Shown here piece after piece: positions 57,536-64,000 of a DNA stretch of 64,000 bases. Origin of the DNA: Archangium sp. (lineage in GTDB: Bacteria > Myxococcota > Myxococcia > Myxococcales > Myxococcaceae). The notes below the pieces were generated by a model, which did not search any database, was not told the origin of the DNA, and saw only the letters and a list, made by a program, of their open reading frames with translations. The number at the start of each line of letters is the position of its first letter. The first letter of the stretch is position 1. The translations under genes and the position numbers were made by a program. The stretch is from the NCBI GenBank assembly GCA_030695565.1, contig JAUYRZ010000111.1:1-64000 (forward strand). The letters run 5' to 3'.

Positions 57536-57906
57536 GGCAGCACCTCGATGAACCGGTCGTCTGCGAAGCGGAAGGCCCGGGGAGCGGCCGCGACGCCGCC
57601 GATGACCGGAATGATCAGCGTCAAGAACGCCTCGTTCGCGCTGCGCGCGTCGGCCATCGAAGGCACGGCCGGCCCATCGGGGTGCGAGTGATAGAAGCCC
57701 GCCACGCCCACGCCTTCTCGTTCGAGGGCCAGGTAGTTCCCGGCCGAGATGGAGAAAGCGACGCGGCGATCGATCGCGGCGTTCTCGAGCGGCCTGACCT
57801 GGCCATCACGCAGCAGAGCGCCCACGCACTCTTCGGGAAAGGCCCGCTCGGCGTGCGCGCGCATCGTGTTCAACGCTTCGGTCGTCAAGGTCACCACGGG
57901 AGACAC
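57532..57906 (-). CDS. JAMM/MPN+ metallopeptidase (Mec+-like, M67 family)
   Basis: A 124-aa zinc isopeptidase. It has the conserved Glu in FPEECVGALLRDG and the full JAMM motif GFYHSHPDGPAVPSMAD (HSHP-x6-S-x2-D). The length equals the minimal bacterial JAMM domain, as in Mec+ proteins that release cysteine from the C-terminus of CysO. It is coupled to the MoeZ-like gene. No CysO/ThiS or CysM gene lies in this window, so the substrate carrier must be elsewhere. Confidence 0.9.
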   Translation of the reverse strand: MSPVVTLTTEALNTMRAHAERAFPEECVGALLRDGQVRPLENAAIDRRVAFSISAGNYLALEREGVGVAGFYHSHPDGPAVPSMADARSANEAFLTLIIPVIGGVAAAPRAFRFADDRFIEVLP

Positions 57907-57915
57907 GAAACCACG

Positions 57916-58131
57916 ATGGCGCAGACCGTGCGAATGCTCCTCGCCGTCTTGCTGGTGGCTGCTTCGGGTTGTGCGACCCCGGCGCGCGCACGCGGTGACG
58001 CTGTAACGGGCGATCCACGCGTGCCAAGGTCTCGTCCATGGCCCTGCCCCTCGTTCGCGACTACATGGACAAAGTCGTTCCCACGTTGTCGCCCGACACG
58101 GCGATCCTCGAGGCGGTCGATTTTCTCTTAA
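57916..58131 (+). CDS. possible small lipoprotein overlapping the CBS gene
   Basis: ATG 57916 starts MAQTVRMLLAVLLVAASGCA, a convincing lipoprotein signal with lipobox ASGC. After about 35 codons the frame enters the CBS gene in another register and runs to 58131. Either a short lipoprotein overlaps the CBS gene by 94 nt, or the signal is all that remains of a truncated gene. The CBS start at 58038 is well supported. Confidence 0.35.
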   Translation: MAQTVRMLLAVLLVAASGCATPARARGDAVTGDPRVPRSRPWPCPSFATTWTKSFPRCRPTRRSSRRSIFS

Positions 58132-58442
58132 GCCACCACGTCACCGGCGCGCCGGTGCTCGATGCGGGGGGCAACGTCATCGGCATCCTCACCGAGAAAG
58201 ATTGCCTGCGGCTGCTCTCCACCGGCATGGAGGCCGACAAGCCCCGGGGCACGGTGCGCGACTTCATGAGCACGAAGGTCACCTCGGTGCCTTCGCACAT
58301 GAACGTCTATTTCCTGGCGGGCATGTTCCTCACCGCGAACTACCGGCGGTTGCCTGTCATCGATGACGGCAAGCTGGTGGGGGCCATCACGCGCTTCGAC
58401 GTGCTCCGGGTCATCCAGAAGAACTTGAAGACCTCTCCGTAA
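58038..58442 (+). CDS. CBS-domain pair protein
   Basis: A 134-aa protein made of two CBS motifs: VRDYMDKVVPTLSPDTAILE, AVDFLLSHHVTGAPVLDAGG, NVIGILTEKDCLRLL, then MSTKVTSVPSHMNVYFLAGM and RLPVIDDGKLVGAITRFDVL. Such pairs bind adenosine nucleotides and act as regulatory modules; as a stand-alone protein it may regulate a partner in trans. ATG 58038 puts the first strand in phase. Confidence 0.9.
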   Translation: MALPLVRDYMDKVVPTLSPDTAILEAVDFLLSHHVTGAPVLDAGGNVIGILTEKDCLRLLSTGMEADKPRGTVRDFMSTKVTSVPSHMNVYFLAGMFLTANYRRLPVIDDGKLVGAITRFDVLRVIQKNLKTSP

Positions 58443-58531
58443 GCGCCCTGGCCCTGCGCACCACGTTCCCCTGGGCGGACTCCCCGAAGCTGGGCATGCC
58501 GCGCTGAGCCGGGCCTGTCACTTCACGTGAG

Positions 58532-59566
58532 GTGGACACGAACCAGGAGATGACGGTGCTCCGGCAGCGCACGCCGGTGGTGAGCTTCGGGCTGGCCGCG
58601 GTGTGCGTGAGCATCTTCGCGCTGCAGATGTTCTGGGGCAGTGGAGAGCCGGTGACGGCGGCCACGCGCATGGGTGCGCTCATTCCCAGCGAGGTGTTCG
58701 CGGGTGATTGGTGGCGGTTGTTCTCGGTGATGTTGCTGCACGGGAGCTTGCTCCACCTCGCGTTCAACATGCTCGCGCTGCTGAGCTTCGGGCCGTTCCT
58801 GGAGAAGTTGATCGGCAGTCCGCGCTACCTGTTGCTCTTCGTGCTCTCGGGTCTGGGGGGCAGCGTGTCGTCCATCTTGCGCGGCACCGAGATCATCGGC
58901 GTCGGTGCGTCGGGCGGCATCTGGGGGTTGATGGTGGCGGGCGCGGTGGTGGTGACCTGGCCCCGTGGTTTGTTGCCGGCGGCGCTCGCGGCGCAGCTGC
59001 GTCAGCGCGCGTGGACGCCGGTGGCGATCAACCTCTTCTATTCACTGCAGCCGGGCATCGACATGCGGGCGCACATCGGTGGTGGCGTGGTGGGTGGGCT
59101 GCTGGTGTTCTTGCTCACGAGCTCGGCTTCTCAGAACGAACCACTGCGCCCCTCGACCGGCTTCAAGTTCGCGGCGGTGGTGGCGGGTGTACTGCTCGCC
59201 GTCTCGTTCGGTCTGGCGCTGGCAGACGGCCATCCCTGGCAGCTGCGCAACCAGACCTCTCCCCGGGGCTCTCACCTCCATCGCACCAACTCGTCAGCAA
59301 GCGAGCTCACCCAAAAAATCCGCGGCCAGAGACAGCCCATCGAAGATGGCGCCGAAACCCAGAAACATGCCGAGCCCGACGAGCCCGAAGAACGTGCGCA
59401 TCGGCGCCTCATAGCAGCGGGCGACGCTGCGAGCCTCAGCCGAGGTGTACCTCTGACTAGCGCAACCGCTCGTAAGCCTCCCGAGCGCCCGCCTCCGTCG
59501 CGTACACGCCCCACGCGATGTTCTTCACGTCACTGCTCACCGGCTCGCCACCATCGGGCCGGGTGA
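58532..59566 (+). CDS. rhomboid-family intramembrane serine protease, extended C-terminus doubtful
   Basis: GTG 58532 (ATG 58550 is an alternative). Six membrane helices are visible in the first 235 residues. Active-site Ser127 is in GVGASGGIWGLM and His181 in DMRAHIGGGVVGG, with FAGDWWRLFSVMLLHGSLLH and LAFNMLALLSFGPFLEKLIG as further family marks. After PWQLRNQTSPRG (about 250) the frame becomes Arg/Pro-rich, overlaps the lipoprotein at 59457 and is antisense to a small hydrophobic ORF. The end is probably a run-on after a frameshift or loss of the true stop. Confidence 0.8.
   Translation: MDTNQEMTVLRQRTPVVSFGLAAVCVSIFALQMFWGSGEPVTAATRMGALIPSEVFAGDWWRLFSVMLLHGSLLHLAFNMLALLSFGPFLEKLIGSPRYLLLFVLSGLGGSVSSILRGTEIIGVGASGGIWGLMVAGAVVVTWPRGLLPAALAAQLRQRAWTPVAINLFYSLQPGIDMRAHIGGGVVGGLLVFLLTSSASQNEPLRPSTGFKFAAVVAGVLLAVSFGLALADGHPWQLRNQTSPRGSHLHRTNSSASELTQKIRGQRQPIEDGAETQKHAEPDEPEERAHRRLIAAGDAASLSRGVPLTSATARKPPERPPPSRTRPTRCSSRHCSPARHHRAG
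59294..59401 (-). CDS. small hydrophobic protein (35 aa)
   Basis: ATG 59401 with GAGG six nt upstream encodes MRTFFGLVGLGMFLGFGAIF and a tail ending FLGELAC, one clean membrane helix. It lies between the lipoprotein at 59457..59966 (same strand) and the rhomboid gene, antisense to the doubtful rhomboid tail. No family recognised. Confidence 0.4.
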   Translation of the reverse strand: MRTFFGLVGLGMFLGFGAIFDGLSLAADFLGELAC

Positions 59567-59966
59567 GACACCAGCCCGCCGGCGTCATGAAGAGTGCCGC
59601 CGTCTGCATGTACCGCACGACGGCGAACCGCTCTGTGCTCGAGCCCCGGAGCGCCGCGGGCTGGAAGTAGCAGGCGTGTTGCCCCACGAAGAGATCGCGA
59701 GTGCTCCCCACCTCGGTGCCGATCAACCATTCTCCACCCGCGCCGCTGCACTCTTCGGTCGCGCGGAACTTCACCAGGGCGATGCCATCGAACTGAAGCG
59801 GCGTGAGGTCCTGCTCTGTGCCCGCATCAGGGCAACCGCTTCCGGTGAACACGAAGATCGGCGCTTCTCTGACTCCGGCATCGGCCACGCCGGCATCAGC
59901 GATGAGCTCGAACGGCGTGCGGCCACAAGACGACGCCAAGGCCACCAGCAGGATCAGCTTCCTCAT
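59457..59966 (-). CDS. small lipoprotein
   Basis: A 169-aa protein with MRKLILLVALASSC and lipobox ASSC, followed by IADAGVADAG linker. The mature domain has Cys in GSGCPDAG, EECSGAGG, HACYFQP and GWCLTRP, suggesting two disulphides, and ends with a helix (ATEAGAREAYERLR). ATG 59966 overlaps the upstream stop as ATGA. Family unknown. Confidence 0.75.
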   Translation of the reverse strand: MRKLILLVALASSCGRTPFELIADAGVADAGVREAPIFVFTGSGCPDAGTEQDLTPLQFDGIALVKFRATEECSGAGGEWLIGTEVGSTRDLFVGQHACYFQPAALRGSSTERFAVVRYMQTAALFMTPAGWCLTRPDGGEPVSSDVKNIAWGVYATEAGAREAYERLR

Positions 59967-60982
59967 TGAGCCTCCGCACGCAACGAGACTGAGATCGTTG
60001 GCTGCGAAGTGAGGCCCGTGCTCGCAGTCAGCTGCGCCGATCGCGCACCACTGGCCGTGGGTGTGAAGGAGAGCTCGACCGACGCCATGCCGCTGATGAC
60101 GGTGCCGTCGACGGCGCGCGTTGCAGCGGGAACCGTGAGTTCGGAAGGCATCACGGAGAAGACGCTGCTGGTGATGGATCCTTCGCGAAGCGCGAACTCA
60201 GAGAGCTGCAGAGGGCGGAACATGAGGTTGGTGAACACGACGGTCGTACGCGCGGTGGCGCCGACTGCGACCGGGCCCAGCTCCGCGGTTGCAGGAGTCC
60301 ACGCGAGCGCAGACGCCACGCCCGACCCAGCGAGGGCTACCGGTTGCTCTGCGCAGAGTTGATGACGGCTCAGCCGAACGGTGGCGGCGTACGCGCGCGC
60401 CTCTGCTGGCTGAAAGGTGAACACCGCCTGGTGCTCGCCCTGCGCAGCCAGCGGGAACGAGCCGCTTTCCGTGGAGAACGCAGGCTCCTGAAACGTCTCC
60501 ACGGGGCCGACGAACGCGATGCCCTCCAACGAGGTGCTGTTGAGGAGCGCGACCTCGAGCGAGACCTGATCGCCGCGCGCCACGGGACCGAAGTCCAATC
60601 GCTGCGGCAGCTCACAATCGGGCGTGGTGGGTGTGCCTTTCACGCGCATCGAGGCGGTCACGTTGCCCAGGCTGGTCGCCACTTCGAGCGTGGCCTCCTC
60701 GGGTGCTGCCCCTCCGGGTGCGTAGCGCACCTCGATTTCACGCGTCTCTCCGGCCGAGAACGTCATGCGCGGAGGAAACAGGAGAGAGAAGGAGGGGTGG
60801 GTCGAAGAGGCGGTCGTCAGCTCGAGCGTCGCGCCCGTCTGGTTGATCAGCTCGACGCGTTCGCGACGCACCAATCCAGGGACGGCGGCGCCGAAGTCGA
60901 TCAACTGACGTGAGAAGACGAGCTCGCCTGGTGGCGCGCAGCTCGAGAGCACCAGGAGCAATGTTGCGAAGGGGTAACGCAT
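59963..60982 (-). CDS. lipoprotein with HYDIN/ASPM-SPD2-like Ig domains
   Basis: ATG 60982 (MRYPFATLLLVLSSC) gives 339 aa, lipobox LSSC; the open frame begins 16 codons earlier without a signal. The mature chain is three choice-of-anchor/ASH-like beta domains: IDFGAAVPGLVRRERVELIN, LDFGPVARGDQVSLEVALLN and AELGPVAVGATARTTVVFTN. The repeating 'x-DFGxVxxGxxxxxxVxLxN' phrase is typical of the ASPM-SPD2-Hydin family, which in myxobacteria occurs in many surface lipoproteins. Binding role is inferred. Confidence 0.82.
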   Translation of the reverse strand: MRYPFATLLLVLSSCAPPGELVFSRQLIDFGAAVPGLVRRERVELINQTGATLELTTASSTHPSFSLLFPPRMTFSAGETREIEVRYAPGGAAPEEATLEVATSLGNVTASMRVKGTPTTPDCELPQRLDFGPVARGDQVSLEVALLNSTSLEGIAFVGPVETFQEPAFSTESGSFPLAAQGEHQAVFTFQPAEARAYAATVRLSRHQLCAEQPVALAGSGVASALAWTPATAELGPVAVGATARTTVVFTNLMFRPLQLSEFALREGSITSSVFSVMPSELTVPAATRAVDGTVISGMASVELSFTPTASGARSAQLTASTGLTSQPTISVSLRAEAQ

Positions 60983-61078
60983 GGAGTCCTCACTCCGGCC
61001 GGGGGCGACCCTACCGCAGCCCGTCTGCAAATGAGCGAGACGTGTGCGCTGCGCGTCTCTCCTGCGCTGATGCTGGTT

Positions 61079-61096
61079 CGGCCCTCACCCCAACCC
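61079..61096. repeat. half copy of intergenic repeat
   Basis: CGGCCCTCACCCCAACCC is the reverse complement of the right arm found at 39311..39326 (GGTTGGGGTGAGGG). It lies four bases beyond the stop of the fibro-slime gene. Confidence 0.6.
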
Positions 61097-61099
61097 ATG

Positions 61100-62953
61100 T
61101 CAGCCGAGTTCGATCTGACAGGTCGCATCGCAGCCATCACCGGGAGTGACGTTGCCGTCGTCACACACCTCGCCCTGCTGCATCTGCAGAATGCCGTCGC
61201 CGCAGCCTGAACGCGCGCGGCACCCCGGTGCACACTGATTGGGCCCGCCGGTGTTCGTGCCGTCATCACACGCTTCACCCATGTCGACGGTGCCGTCGCC
61301 GCAATAGCCACCACGTGAAAGGCAACCCGCCCGGCACCCGCCATACCGGCCGTCGTTGATGCCGTCGTCACACGCTTCGTACCTCGTGACGATGCCATCG
61401 CCGCACCGCCAATCGCAGCTCGAGCGGGGCGCGTTGAAACCGCGCAGGGTCAGCCGGTAGCTGGAGCCCGTGGTGTGACGCTCGGCCTGGAACACCACCG
61501 ACTCGTAGATGCCGCCCACGGTCAGCCCCAGCTGCGCGGCCTTCGCCGCATCAAGAGTGACGCCACCACTCTGCGGGCCATGCACGCCGCCGAGATCGAC
61601 CGCCAGCCGGCCGTTGATGAACACCCACACATCGTCGTCGCCGCGGAAGTCGAGCGACTCGTTGCCCGCGTAGGTGAACCAGTAGCGCAGCTCGCTGGTG
61701 AAGTTGAAGTTGTGCCCGAACCGCGAAGGCTCGGTGCCGTCGCTCTGCCAGCAGCGCCCATCGACGGGAAAGAAGGCGTCGCTGTCGAACACGTACGAGC
61801 CGGTGCCGTTCAAGGTGACCACCAGCCTGTCGGCCGCGGTGCGATTGACCCCGGCGGTGTCGCGGTACCACTGGTCGAAGGCCGTCGCGCCGTGCGTGGT
61901 CGCGCTGTTGACCGCCACGTAGACGGGCTTGCCGGTGGGTCCCAGCTGCGTGCCTACGATGCCCTGCTCGCTCGCGTTGCCGTTCTCGAAGTCGATGTGG
62001 CCGCCCGTCGAGCCGAACGGCAGGAAGTCCCGGTACACCACGGGGATCGCCAGGGTCTGCTGCGCGGTGGGCGTGAGGTCGCCGCACGTGAAGCCCGCCT
62101 CGATGGTGCAGGTCGCGCTGCAGCCATCACCCGCCCGGGCGTTGCCGTCATCGCACCCTTCACTGGTGGCGCGAATGCCATCACCACAGCGCCCCAGGCA
62201 CACGCCGTTGGTGCACCGCGGCTCGGCGTGGCAGCTGGTGTCACAGCCGTCGCCCAGGTCGTTGTTGCCGTCGTCACACTGCTCGATGCCCTCGCGCACG
62301 CCGTTGCCGCAGGTGGTTCGCCCGCACAGCACGCCGGCGTCACAGGCGAAGCCTTCTTCGATGACGCAGCTGGTGCTGCAACCGTCGGCCGGGTTCATGT
62401 TGCCGTCGTCACACTCTTCGATGCCCACCACCAACGCGTCACCACACGAAGCGGCCACGCAGGCCACGCCCACCGTGGGGCAGCTCCAACCGGCTTCCAC
62501 GGTGCAGGTGGCGCTGCAGCCATCGCCGCCCGCACCGTTGTTGTCGTCGCAGACCTCGGGGCCGGTGCGCAGGCCATCACCACACACCACCGTCGACACG
62601 CACGGACTGCCCGGCGTGGTGCACACGTGGTTCGGCTCGAGCGCGCAGACCTGGTTGCAGCCATCGAAGTTGGTGAGGTTGCCGTCATCGCAGCGCTCGA
62701 GGCCGGTCTGTTGGCCATCGCCGCACACGCTCGTCACGCTGCCACCGCCTCCACCTGCAGCACCGCCCCCCGCGCCCCCACCACCGGCGTCCACGCCGCC
62801 GTCGGCTCCACCATCCGTTGCGTTCACCCCCCGGCAGATGCCGCTCACGCACACCTGGCCTCGCTCACAGTCGGTGAAGGTGACGCACGTCGTCTGGCCA
62901 CACTGGCAATCGCTGAGCAGGAGCAGGCTGATCAACCACGCGAGACGGTTCAT
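61100..62953 (-). CDS. lipoprotein with DUF4215 Cys-rich repeats and fibro-slime domain
   Basis: A 617-aa protein with MNRLAWLISLLLLSDC and a Gly-rich 'DGGADGGVDAG' linker. Eight CGDG…CDDGN (DUF4215) repeats are seen: five in residues about 75-295 and three in about 510-615. Between them, residues about 298-505 form a fibro-slime domain (IPVVYRDFLPFG…, LRYWFTYAGNESLDFRGDDD, VWVFINGRLAVDLGGVHGPQ). Fibro-slime/PA14-like folds bind carbohydrate, so adhesion or matrix binding is a likely role. Lipobox LSDC is acceptable. Confidence 0.88.
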   Translation of the reverse strand: MNRLAWLISLLLLSDCQCGQTTCVTFTDCERGQVCVSGICRGVNATDGGADGGVDAGGGGAGGGAAGGGGGSVTSVCGDGQQTGLERCDDGNLTNFDGCNQVCALEPNHVCTTPGSPCVSTVVCGDGLRTGPEVCDDNNGAGGDGCSATCTVEAGWSCPTVGVACVAASCGDALVVGIEECDDGNMNPADGCSTSCVIEEGFACDAGVLCGRTTCGNGVREGIEQCDDGNNDLGDGCDTSCHAEPRCTNGVCLGRCGDGIRATSEGCDDGNARAGDGCSATCTIEAGFTCGDLTPTAQQTLAIPVVYRDFLPFGSTGGHIDFENGNASEQGIVGTQLGPTGKPVYVAVNSATTHGATAFDQWYRDTAGVNRTAADRLVVTLNGTGSYVFDSDAFFPVDGRCWQSDGTEPSRFGHNFNFTSELRYWFTYAGNESLDFRGDDDVWVFINGRLAVDLGGVHGPQSGGVTLDAAKAAQLGLTVGGIYESVVFQAERHTTGSSYRLTLRGFNAPRSSCDWRCGDGIVTRYEACDDGINDGRYGGCRAGCLSRGGYCGDGTVDMGEACDDGTNTGGPNQCAPGCRARSGCGDGILQMQQGEVCDDGNVTPGDGCDATCQIELG

Positions 62954-63018
62954 GCGCTCGTTATCGCAGCGTGGCGCTTCGCTGTCTCTCTCCCGGCACC
63001 TCGTGGCATGGTGCGCTG

Positions 63019-63849
63019 ATGCGCGTTCCGATGGTGTTGATCTCGAGTGTGGTGGTCTTCGCCTGCGGCAAGAGCGAGGCCCCCGATGCGGGCGCGGTCG
63101 ACTCGGGTTCGGTGGAAGACGCCGGCTTCGTCGCGCCCCTCTGCCTGGTCGACGTGGAAGACGCGGGCCCGGGCACGGATGCCGGTCTCGACTTCTCCTG
63201 CCGTGGGCGGACGCAACCTTCGGGTGGACAGGCCGAGCTGGTCATCACCGGCAAGACCAGCCGCGCCGGTTTCATGCGCACGCCGATGAGCAACATCCTG
63301 GTCGAGCTGCTGCGCACCGATGGCACCGTGGTGGCCAGCGCCACCTCCACCGACGCCGGGCTCTATCGGCTCACCTTCGACGCGGGCTGCTTTCCTTTCG
63401 CTGGTGAAGTGCGCGCCACCCACCCCTCACCCGATGCGGGCTTCGCGCTGTCGTACTCCTCGCCCGGCACGCCCTGGCGGTACGATCGCAGCAACCTCGA
63501 GCTGGTGCTCTTCGACGAGTCGACCCGCGGGTTGGCCGCCGGCATCGCCAACGTCACCCTGGTCGACGGCGGGGCGGTGCTCGCGATGACCGTGGAGGAC
63601 TGCGCCGGAAACCCCGTCGAAGGCGCCGTGGTCACCACCGCCAGCGGCGCGGGTGAAGTCCGGTACGTGGGCGGCAGCGGGCTGCCTTCGAGCACCCTGG
63701 CCAGCACGGGTGCCAGTGGTGACGTGGTCATCTTCAATCTGCCCGGAGACTCCGTCGACGTGAGCGCGTCACTCGATGGGGGCGTTTTTGCTCGGCGGGT
63801 GGTCAAGGTGCACGGCGACGCAGCGACCGGCACGTTCCTCTCACCCTGA
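63019..63849 (+). CDS. lipoprotein with carboxypeptidase-regulatory-like domains
   Basis: ATG 63019 (MRVPMVLISSVVVFAC) gives 276 aa with lipobox VFAC and a 'PDAGAVDSGSVEDAG' linker. Two beta-sandwich stretches are recognisable: NILVELLRTDGTVVASATST (…DAGLYRLTF) and DCAGNPVEGAVVTTASGAGE (…GASGDVVIFNLPGD). These are carboxypeptidase-regulatory-like (transthyretin-fold) domains, usually adhesive or cell-surface modules. Divergent from the fibro-slime gene across 65 nt. Confidence 0.8.
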   Translation: MRVPMVLISSVVVFACGKSEAPDAGAVDSGSVEDAGFVAPLCLVDVEDAGPGTDAGLDFSCRGRTQPSGGQAELVITGKTSRAGFMRTPMSNILVELLRTDGTVVASATSTDAGLYRLTFDAGCFPFAGEVRATHPSPDAGFALSYSSPGTPWRYDRSNLELVLFDESTRGLAAGIANVTLVDGGAVLAMTVEDCAGNPVEGAVVTTASGAGEVRYVGGSGLPSSTLASTGASGDVVIFNLPGDSVDVSASLDGGVFARRVVKVHGDAATGTFLSP

Positions 63850-63982
63850 AGCGCCCACACGTAGGCGAAGATCGCACTCCACGAATTGACTGCACGCAGA
63901 CCCCGGCTTCATCACAATGTCATCTGGGCCCGGTACACCGGCTCCAGATTGACCTTGTTGCCCAACGAAGCGCGGAGGCCAC

Positions 63983-64000
63983 ATGTCGCAAGCTGATTCC
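63983..64000 (+). CDS. start of a gene running off the right edge
   Basis: ATG 63983 is preceded by GGAGG at good spacing and reads MSQADS before the window ends. Only six codons are visible, so no product can be named. Confidence 0.45.

Noticed and set aside
56405-57906. A Bil/ISG15-like antiphage conjugation system
   Set aside because: There is no E2-like or ubiquitin-like gene adjacent, and the E1 has intact MoeB zinc pairs plus rhodanese, favouring sulfur-carrier chemistry.
61475-63019. Plus-strand open frame of 514 codons over the fibro-slime gene
   Set aside because: Shadow of the Cys-rich repeats on the other strand, giving Val/Ala/His-rich translation without any domain.
63886-63918. 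TTGACT and CACAAT as a promoter for the gene at 63983
   Set aside because: The spacing is about 21 nt rather than near 17, and the -10 match is poor.

Overview
The window is high-GC, densely packed bacterial DNA that looks like a myxobacterium (Myxococcota, probably suborder Cystobacterineae). Lineage markers seen directly are a MYXO-CTERM-type C-terminus on a metalloprotease (7254..9524), a lipoprotein with eight CGDG..CDDGN repeats plus a fibro-slime domain (61100..62953), TIGR02996-type repeat-companion domains, many lipoproteins with 'DAG'-rich or Gly-rich linkers after the lipobox, an FHA/sigma-54 regulator and a complete chemosensory cluster. No rRNA, tRNA or CRISPR array was seen.

Layout. 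1-10.8 kb: envelope genes (lipoproteins, AI-2E-family transporter, small membrane proteins), a ferredoxin-type reductase and an M36-like protease. 10.9-15.9 kb: GT2 glycosyltransferase plus epimerase, a FIST sensor pair, an M48 peptidase and two degraded TIGR02996 fragments that share a 68-bp near-identical repeat. 15.9-23.6 kb: a second secreted metalloprotease, a DUF302 protein, two decayed genes, a 676-aa TIGR02996 protein and a Uma2 nuclease. 23.6-30.5 kb: an accessory patch bracketed by two oppositely oriented IS91-type transposase remnants, holding an LRR-like protein, small exported proteins and an AAA/DUF234 ATPase. 30.5-41.8 kb: LysR/NmrA divergent pair, PNPOx-like enzyme, pectin-acetylesterase-like lipoprotein, a 987-aa coiled-coil/barrel protein, an FHA-sigma54 regulator, VOC protein, methyltransferase and an envelope protein.

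41.9-49.6 kb is one operon with overlapping or closely spaced genes: cheA-cheW-mcp-cheR-cheD-cheY-cheX/C-like-cheB. 49.6-55.2 kb: ATP-grasp-like protein, DUF455 ferritin-like protein, TAXI-like binding protein, and a coupled SixA remnant-CHAD-HEAT set followed by a lone receiver. 55.2-64 kb: lytic transglycosylase, a MoeZ-like E1/rhodanese coupled to a JAMM peptidase (the pair used in CysO-type sulfur transfer), CBS protein, rhomboid protease, and a run of lipoproteins; a new gene begins at the right edge.

Many co-directional genes overlap by 4 nt (ATGA or GTGA); this pattern was used repeatedly to choose start codons. Hairpin-forming intergenic repeats (CTCTCCC/GGGAGAG type) recur at gene ends and sometimes run into or truncate coding sequence. 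Nothing in the window is a clear-cut new system. The best leads are the coiled-coil/barrel protein, the SixA remnant coupled to CHAD, the atypical Che proteins and the dispersed TIGR02996 fragments.
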